From XYB2-FULL-45-11 sp964355525 (GTDB lineage: Bacteria; Patescibacteriota; Patescibacteriia; UBA9934; GWF2-40-263), in contig CAYHDY010000022.1 of NCBI GenBank assembly GCA_964355525.1, positions 1-14,526 on the forward strand: a stretch of 14,526 nt of DNA. The letters run 5' to 3'. Position numbers and translations under genes: made by a program. This document shows positions 10,416 to 14,526 of the stretch, piece by piece; the stretch's first letter is position 1, and each line of letters opens with the position of its first letter. The notes beneath the pieces are model-generated. The model did no database searches, was not told where the DNA came from, and saw nothing but the letters and a program-made list of their open reading frames with translations.

Positions 10416-11252
10416 TTACTTTGCAAACTTTTTTTCCAAACGTTCCCAATCTTGAATCGTCAAACTTTCCGCGCGAATTTGCGGATTCAACCCGAGAGAA
10501 GCGAGCGCTGTTTTGATTTCTTCAGAAGTTTTTTGCAACCCGGATGAAAGATTATTTTGCAATTGCTTGCGTGGCGATGAAAATCCGATTTTTGCGAAGT
10601 GAATCACTTGTTCTGAAAAGTCAGACCCCCCTCGATCCCCCCTTTGCAGGGGGGAAGAAACGAGATCGAACCGAACGACAGTTGAATCCACTTTCGGAAT
10701 CGGTCGGAATGATCCGGCCTTCACATTCGTCACACGTGAACATTCCGCGTAGATTTGCGACACGACGGAGAGCAAACTCATCTGCGGCGGTTTAGCGAGA
10801 ATGCGATCCGCGACTTCTTTTTGAACCATGAGAACCATCCGCGTCGGCCGCGGCTCGCGCGAAAGAAATCGTTCGATGATTTGCGACGTGATGTTATACG
10901 GAATGTTCGCAACCAGCTTGAACGTTTTCGAATCGCCAATCAATCGATTCACATCCATTTTCAAAACATCGCCTTCGATCAATTCGATTGCGTCGCCGAA
11001 TTTTTCTTTGAGCGGCGCAACGAGATCGTGATCCAATTCGATCGCAATCACGCGAGCTCCCGCGCGAACCAATGCATCCGTAAGTAATCCCGTTCCCGGT
11101 CCAATTTCAAAAACCGTCTCTCCTTTTTGAATATCCGCAGCTTCAACAATTTTATTCACAATAGAACCGTCGATCAAAAAGTTTTGTCCGAAAGATTTCT
11201 TTGCTTTCGGCAATGAAGGTTTCTCCGGTTCAGAGAACGATAAAGTTTGCAT
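10416..11252 (-). CDS. rsmA: 16S rRNA (adenine(1518)-N(6)/adenine(1519)-N(6))-dimethyltransferase RsmA (KsgA)
   Basis: Methylates two adjacent adenines in the 3'-terminal helix of 16S rRNA with S-adenosylmethionine, a late step in small-subunit maturation. The protein has 278 residues from ATG 11252, a normal length. Family landmarks are KKSFGQNFL (18-26), SAM-binding motif I FEIGPGTGLLT (48-58), the acidic IELD (71-74), the catalytic motif NIPYNI (116-121), and the C-terminal PIPKVDSTVVRF (184-195) and SPRKQLQNNL (226-235). An in-frame ATG at 11279 would add nine residues, but these lie in the epimerase 3' end. The chosen ATG follows the epimerase TAA by one base, so translation is probably coupled. 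Residues of about 199-209 (SPLQRGDRGG) are encoded by a G/C-tract palindromic repeat in a loop where the family varies in length. The stop is TAA. Confidence 0.97.
   Translation of the reverse strand: MQTLSFSEPEKPSLPKAKKSFGQNFLIDGSIVNKIVEAADIQKGETVFEIGPGTGLLTDALVRAGARVIAIELDHDLVAPLKEKFGDAIELIEGDVLKMDVNRLIGDSKTFKLVANIPYNITSQIIERFLSREPRPTRMVLMVQKEVADRILAKPPQMSLLSVVSQIYAECSRVTNVKAGSFRPIPKVDSTVVRFDLVSSPLQRGDRGGSDFSEQVIHFAKIGFSSPRKQLQNNLSSGLQKTSEEIKTALASLGLNPQIRAESLTIQDWERLEKKFAK
10625..10655. repeat. G/C-tract palindromic repeat inserted in frame in rsmA
   Basis: Two C6 tracts (10626-10631 and 10637-10642) and one G6 tract (10649-10654) on the plus strand form a 7-bp stem with a 6-base loop (10636-10655), plus an extra C6 repeat. 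On the coding strand it gives SPLQRGDRGG, absent from the standard RsmA core. The composition differs sharply from the flanking gene. It looks like a small dispersed repeat that landed in a tolerant loop between the VVRF strand and the C-terminal helices. Confidence 0.65.
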
Positions 11253-11253
11253 A

Positions 11254-12183
11254 TTATTTTTTCTTGCGATACCACTCAACCGTTTTCTTCAACCCATCAT
11301 CGAACTTCGTGATCGGCACCCATCCTAGTATTTCCTTTGCCTTATGTGCATCAAGGGCGGAACGCATAACCTCGCCTTTTGCGGCGAGTGTATGTCGTTC
11401 GGGCAATTTATAAACCGTTAATTTCGAAAGTTTACGAAACAATGTATTGATGTCCGTTTCGCGTCCGGTTCCAACATTGAATTCTCCGGTCACGTTTTTT
11501 TGCATGGCGCACAAATTCGCTCGCACAACATCTTCCACGAACACAAAATCGCGTGTTTGTTTTCCGGTTCCATTTATGTTCACGGGTTTTCCGATAAGCA
11601 TCTGTTCCGTAAACATCGAAATCACACCGGCCTCGCCTTTTGCATTTTGTCTCGGACCGTATACATTCGCGTATCGAAGGGACACACACGAGATTCCGTA
11701 GGCTCGATTCGCAAACGCGAAATACATTTCTGCAGCGCGTTTTGCAATGCCGTACGGGGAAATCGGTTGCGGATAAATCTTTTCGGAGTAAGGAAACTTC
11801 GATCCCTCGGGATACATCACTCCCCCGCTCGAAGAAAAAATAATCTTTTTCACACCGATCTCCGCGGCCACTTTCGCCATCGTCAAACTTCCCATGATGT
11901 TTATCTCGGCGTCACGAATCGGATCTTCCATCGAAGTACGGACATTGATCTGCGCAGCCAAATGAAAAATCACGTCCGGTTTCACTTTGCGAAGATAATC
12001 TGAAAATGCCGAAGCATTCACAGAAAGTTTCGTGAATGTTGCATTTGGATTCAAGTTCGATTTGTTTCCATTTGAAAGATCATCGATCACATACACCTTG
12101 ATGTGCCGTCGAATGAGTGCATCGACAATGTGAGATCCAATGAATCCCGCGCCTCCGGTGACTAATGCCGTTTTGTATTTCAT
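11254..12183 (-). CDS. NAD-dependent epimerase/dehydratase, UDP-glucose 4-epimerase-like (extended SDR)
   Basis: A 309-residue extended short-chain dehydrogenase. The Rossmann motif is TGGAGFIGS (9-17), with G10-x-x-G13-x-x-G16. The acidic residue that selects NAD ends strand 2 (VIDDL, 32-36). HLAAQ lies at 74-78, the catalytic serine region SSSGG at 117-121, and Y144-x-x-x-K148 (YGIAK) is the catalytic pair. Later landmarks are RYANVYGPRQ, TRDFVFVEDV and FNVGTG, typical of GalE-like enzymes that act on nucleotide sugars. The likely role is making a UDP-sugar for surface glycans, but the exact substrate cannot be read from sequence. I chose ATG 12183, where MKYKTALVTGG begins the fold. The in-frame start at 12300 would overlap prfB by 39 codons. 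The ATG follows the prfB stop by one base. An AAGGA lies about 13 bases upstream, a little far. Confidence 0.92.
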   Translation of the reverse strand: MKYKTALVTGGAGFIGSHIVDALIRRHIKVYVIDDLSNGNKSNLNPNATFTKLSVNASAFSDYLRKVKPDVIFHLAAQINVRTSMEDPIRDAEINIMGSLTMAKVAAEIGVKKIIFSSSGGVMYPEGSKFPYSEKIYPQPISPYGIAKRAAEMYFAFANRAYGISCVSLRYANVYGPRQNAKGEAGVISMFTEQMLIGKPVNINGTGKQTRDFVFVEDVVRANLCAMQKNVTGEFNVGTGRETDINTLFRKLSKLTVYKLPERHTLAAKGEVMRSALDAHKAKEILGWVPITKFDDGLKKTVEWYRKKK

Positions 12184-12184
12184 A

Positions 12185-13343
12185 TTATTCTTTATTTCCT
12201 TTTTCTCCGCCAGAGGCGGATCCGCCTCTGGCGGAAAACCGATCTGATCTTTCCAACTCACGACGTAAATACGCTTCCATGAACGGTTCAAGCTCTCCAT
12301 TCAATACAGCTTCTGTGTCCACCGTCTCATAATCCGTACGATGATCCTTTACGAGTTTATAAGGATGCAACACGTAAGATCGAATCTGATTTCCCCATTC
12401 GGCGGAATGATATTCTCCGCGCAGTTCACCTTTCTTTTTTGCAAGTGCTTCGACTTTTATCTGATGTAACTTCGCTTTCAAAATTTTCATTGCCGTCTCT
12501 TTGTTTTGCAATTGTGATCGTTCATTCTGACAGGCAACAGAAATTTTCGTCGGTAAGTGGACGATGCGTACGGCACTGTATGTTGTGTTCACACTTTGTC
12601 CCCCTTTTCCACCGGCAAGATACGTATCGATGCGCAAATCTTTCGGATCAAGTTCGATGTCCGTCACATCATCAAGTTCGGGAATGACTTCGACAAGAGC
12701 AAACGTCGTGTGTCGCATTTTTTCAGCGTCGAACGGCGAAATGCGAACCAATCGATGCACGCCCGCCTCCGATTTCAAATATCCGTACGCATAACGACCC
12801 GCAACGCGAACCATCACACTTTTAATTCCGACATCTTCCGCACGCGATTCATCCAAAATCGTCATCTCCCATCCCTTCTGTTCCGCAAATCGCGAATACA
12901 TGCGAAGCAGCATCTGTGACCAATCTTGTGCCTCAGTTCCTCCGGATCCCGCATGAATCGAAAGAATCGCCGGCGATTCATCGTGTTCACTCGAAAATAA
13001 CGTTGCAAATTCTAATTTTGCAAATTGATGTTCGAGCGTTTCGAGTTTTGTCGCGATCTCCGTTTCCGCAGATTGATCATTTTGATCTGCTGAAAGTGTC
13101 GCAAACTCAAGAAGATCCTCGACCTCGCTGATAAACGTTTCCCATTGCAAAACTTCCGCACGCAAATCTGCGGCTTGTTTGCTTACCGTTTTTGCATTCT
13201 GCGTGTCTGACCAAAAATCCGACGAAGACATCTTCACTTCGATCGCAGCCAATTCTGTTTTAACGGTATCAAGGTCAAAGATACCCCCAGGTGGCCTGCG
13301 CCTTCACCCGGAGGGCTTGGATTTGGTTGATCAATTGATTCAT
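12185..13343 (-). CDS. prfB: Peptide chain release factor 2 with programmed +1 frameshift
   Basis: RF2 recognises UGA and UAA stop codons and triggers peptide release. The gene is in two frames. The first starts at ATG 13343 (MNQLINQI...) and reads 22 codons to QATWGYL, then meets TGA at 13277-13275. A +1 shift at CTT-TGA-C continues as DLDTVKTELAAIEV to TAA at 12187-12185. The full product is 385 residues. The stop-recognition tripeptide SPF (about 202-204) marks it as RF2 rather than RF1. The catalytic GGQ (about 247-249, GGKGGQSVN) is intact, and VHRLVRISPF and ACQNERSQLQNK are also typical. Ten codons near the C-terminus (SARGGSASGG) come from a perfect palindrome, extending the protein past its usual end. 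No Shine-Dalgarno is seen before the ATG. A large inverted repeat ends five bases upstream. Confidence 0.97.
12206..12235. repeat. Perfect 30-base palindrome at the 3' end of prfB
   Basis: Two 15-base arms meet with no spacer at 12220/12221 (centre GGATCC). The palindrome covers exactly ten prfB codons (SARGGSASGG) after the conserved C-terminus of RF2. It ends 22 bases before the epimerase start codon. The transcript could form a strong GC-rich hairpin there. No T run follows on the minus strand, so it is not a standard intrinsic terminator. A role in mRNA stability or in epimerase translation is possible. Confidence 0.85.
13274..13288 (-). promoter_or_regulatory. RF2 programmed +1 frameshift site
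   Basis: The coding strand reads TGGGGGTATCTTTGAC. The internal Shine-Dalgarno-like GGGGG (13288-13284) lies three bases (TAT) before the slippery CTT-TGA-C (13280-13274). It matches the classic E. coli prfB site at every base but the first. Low RF2 lets the ribosome pause at UGA and slip +1, making more RF2, an autoregulatory loop. The shift joins GYL to DLDTV, matching the conserved N-terminal helix. Confidence 0.95.
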
Positions 13344-13348
13344 AATTG

Positions 13349-13441
13349 TAATAGGTGGGGTCCCCAGACCCCGCATTGATGTTGATATCATAACAACAAT
13401 TGATGCAATTCAAAAGCGGGGTCTGGGGACCCCGCCTATTA
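13349..13441. repeat. Inverted-repeat element (26-base arms) between groEL and prfB
   Basis: Arms at 13349-13374 and 13416-13441 are inverted copies with a single mismatch (t in the left arm at 13356 against the expected c) around a 41-base AT-rich centre. Each arm ends in TAATAGG-type sequence and contains nested GGGGTC/GACCCC palindromes. It fills most of the gap between the groEL stop (13453) and the prfB start (13343). It resembles a miniature inverted-repeat element. It could also serve as a hairpin separating groEL from prfB, but no T run follows either arm. Confidence 0.85.
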
Positions 13442-13452
13442 CGCGAAACAAA

Positions 13453-14526
13453 TTAATACATTCCGCCCATTCCTCCGCCTTGCGGCGCTGCCGGTTCTTC
13501 TTTCTTTGGAATATCCGTAACAGCTGCCTCTGTTGTAATAATCATGATGGCGATCGATGCGGCGTTCTGCAAAGCCGATCGAGTAACTTTCGCAGGATCG
13601 ATAACACCCGCAACGACGAGATCTTCGTAAACATTCGTTGCAGCATTGTAACCGAACGATCCTTCGCCGGCTTTTACGCGTTCTGCAACGACTCCTCCAT
13701 CCGCACCTGCGTTTTCTGCAATCATGCGAAGTGGTTCTTCAAGGGCTCGGCGTAAAATATCGAGTCCAATGCGTTCATCGCCTTCTGCATTCACTTGATC
13801 GAGAGATTTCATCGCACGCACAAGCGCAACACCTCCGCCAGGAACGATTCCCTCTTCAACGGCGGCTTTTGTCGCAGATACGGCATCTGTGATGCGATCT
13901 TTCTTCTCTTTCATTTCCGTTTCCGTTGCTGCACCGACTTTGATGATCGCAACACCTCCGCCGAGTTTTGCGATACGCTCTTGGAATTTTTCTTTTTCAA
14001 AATCCGATGTCGCTTGATCCAATTGTACGCGAAGTTCCTTTACACGATCAGCGACGGCAACTTTGTCACCGCGACCATCCACAATCGTCGTCAGATCTTT
14101 TGTCGAGACAACTTTGCGAGCACGACCGAGATCTGCAATTTCAACGGTCTCAAGTTTCAATCCAAGTTCTTCCGTAATCAGTTTTGCTCCCGTAAGAATC
14201 GCAATGTCTTGTAACATCGCTTTGCGACGATCGCCGAAGCCGGGAGCTTTGATGGCGAGCGTGTTGAAAATGCCGCGGATTTTATTCACAACGAGTGTTG
14301 TGAATGCTTCTCCATCCACATCTTCCGCAATGATAATCAATTCTTTCTTTCCGGTCACCGCGACTTTCTCAAGAATCGGCAAAATTTCTTGAATCGAAGA
14401 AATCTTTTTGTCCGTGATCAAAATAAGAGCATCTTGATATTCCGCTTCCATACGTTCTTGGCTTGTGATCATGTATGGCGAAATGTATCCTCGATCGAAT
14501 TGCATTCCAGCCACAACCTCGACTTC
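13453..14526 (-). CDS. groEL: Chaperonin GroEL, C-terminal part (start outside window)
   Basis: GroEL forms the double-ring ATP-driven folding chamber in the cytoplasm with GroES. The window holds 357 residues, beginning EVEVVAGMQFDRGY, which matches the apical-domain entry near residue 190 of E. coli GroEL, so roughly the first 190 residues lie beyond the right edge. Landmarks are KAPGFGDRRK, the intermediate-domain ITDAV with the aspartate equivalent to E. coli D398 (ATP hydrolysis), AAVEEGIVPGGGVAL, GYNAAT, and DPAKVTRSALQNAASIA. It ends in a short Gly/Met tail (GGGMGGMY) typical of the family, then TAA. The usual partner groES is not in view. The coding sequence has no visible defect. About 110 bases of inverted-repeat-containing spacer separate it from prfB, with no recognisable terminator. 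Confidence 0.98.
   Translation of the reverse strand, partial: EVEVVAGMQFDRGYISPYMITSQERMEAEYQDALILITDKKISSIQEILPILEKVAVTGKKELIIIAEDVDGEAFTTLVVNKIRGIFNTLAIKAPGFGDRRKAMLQDIAILTGAKLITEELGLKLETVEIADLGRARKVVSTKDLTTIVDGRGDKVAVADRVKELRVQLDQATSDFEKEKFQERIAKLGGGVAIIKVGAATETEMKEKKDRITDAVSATKAAVEEGIVPGGGVALVRAMKSLDQVNAEGDERIGLDILRRALEEPLRMIAENAGADGGVVAERVKAGEGSFGYNAATNVYEDLVVAGVIDPAKVTRSALQNAASIAIMIITTEAAVTDIPKKEEPAAPQGGGMGGMY

Noticed and set aside
11500..12003. Plus-strand open frame of 167 codons opposite the epimerase
   Set aside because: It is antisense to a gene with clear motifs, has a His/Arg-rich random composition and no recognisable domain.
12184..12300. Longer epimerase start at 12300
   Set aside because: The extra 39 residues overlap prfB, lack family similarity and include the translated palindrome. 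The Rossmann fold starts at 12183.
13275..13277. TGA as a glycine codon (alternative genetic code) in prfB
   Set aside because: The TGA sits in a textbook RF2 frameshift site. Reading it as sense in frame does not lead into the RF2 sequence, and RF2 itself implies that TGA is a stop.
13349..13441. Intrinsic terminator after groEL
   Set aside because: The inverted repeat is strong but no T run follows the stem on the minus strand, and the 41-base loop is long. A terminator role is not supported by sequence alone.
1..14526. CRISPR array, tRNA or insertion sequence
   Set aside because: No regularly spaced direct repeats, cloverleaf-like sequences or transposase motifs were seen on either strand.

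Overview
The window reads as one dense, strictly minus-strand stretch of a small bacterial genome. From right to left it holds the 3' two-thirds of groEL, prfB (peptide chain release factor 2, with an intact programmed +1 frameshift), an NAD-dependent sugar-nucleotide epimerase, rsmA/ksgA, a small membrane-anchored protein with calcium-binding aspartate motifs, and a giant secreted cysteine-rich protein that fills 1-9597 and runs off the left edge. I see no tRNA, rRNA, CRISPR array, transposase or phage gene.

The likely source is a member of the Candidate Phyla Radiation (Patescibacteria, Parcubacteria-type). This is inference from the style of the giant surface protein, the tightly packed genes and the short GC-rich palindromes scattered in and between genes. 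TGA is a real stop codon here: RF2 is present and its frameshift site uses an in-frame TGA. That argues against the lineages that read TGA as glycine.

1-9597: a giant exported protein gene, broken by a run of exactly 100 N at 7209-7308. The left part stays open on the minus strand for all 7208 bases (2402 codons without a stop), but in a different frame from the part before the N run. The simplest reading is one gene of more than 3165 codons whose true gap length is a multiple of three, not 100. The N-terminus is a signal peptide or anchor. Next come about 350 cysteine-poor residues, then a very long cysteine-rich region. That region has a recurrent C-x5-G-C motif, a carbohydrate-binding-like beta-sandwich segment, an EGF-like run with about 10% cysteine, a DxDxDG calcium-type motif and a PKD-like WGD segment near the left edge.

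9601-10359: a 252-residue protein with one membrane segment and two thrombospondin-type-3-like motifs, three bases upstream of the giant gene. A strong extended -10 promoter lies just before it, so the two genes probably form their own cell-surface transcription unit.

10416-13343: rsmA, the epimerase and prfB form a compact run. Both internal junctions have the same seven bases, TAATATG, with one base between stop and start. Three different palindromic or inverted-repeat elements sit here: one in a loop of rsmA, one forming the tail codons of prfB, and one between groEL and prfB that ends five bases before the prfB start codon.

13453-14526: the C-terminal part of GroEL.
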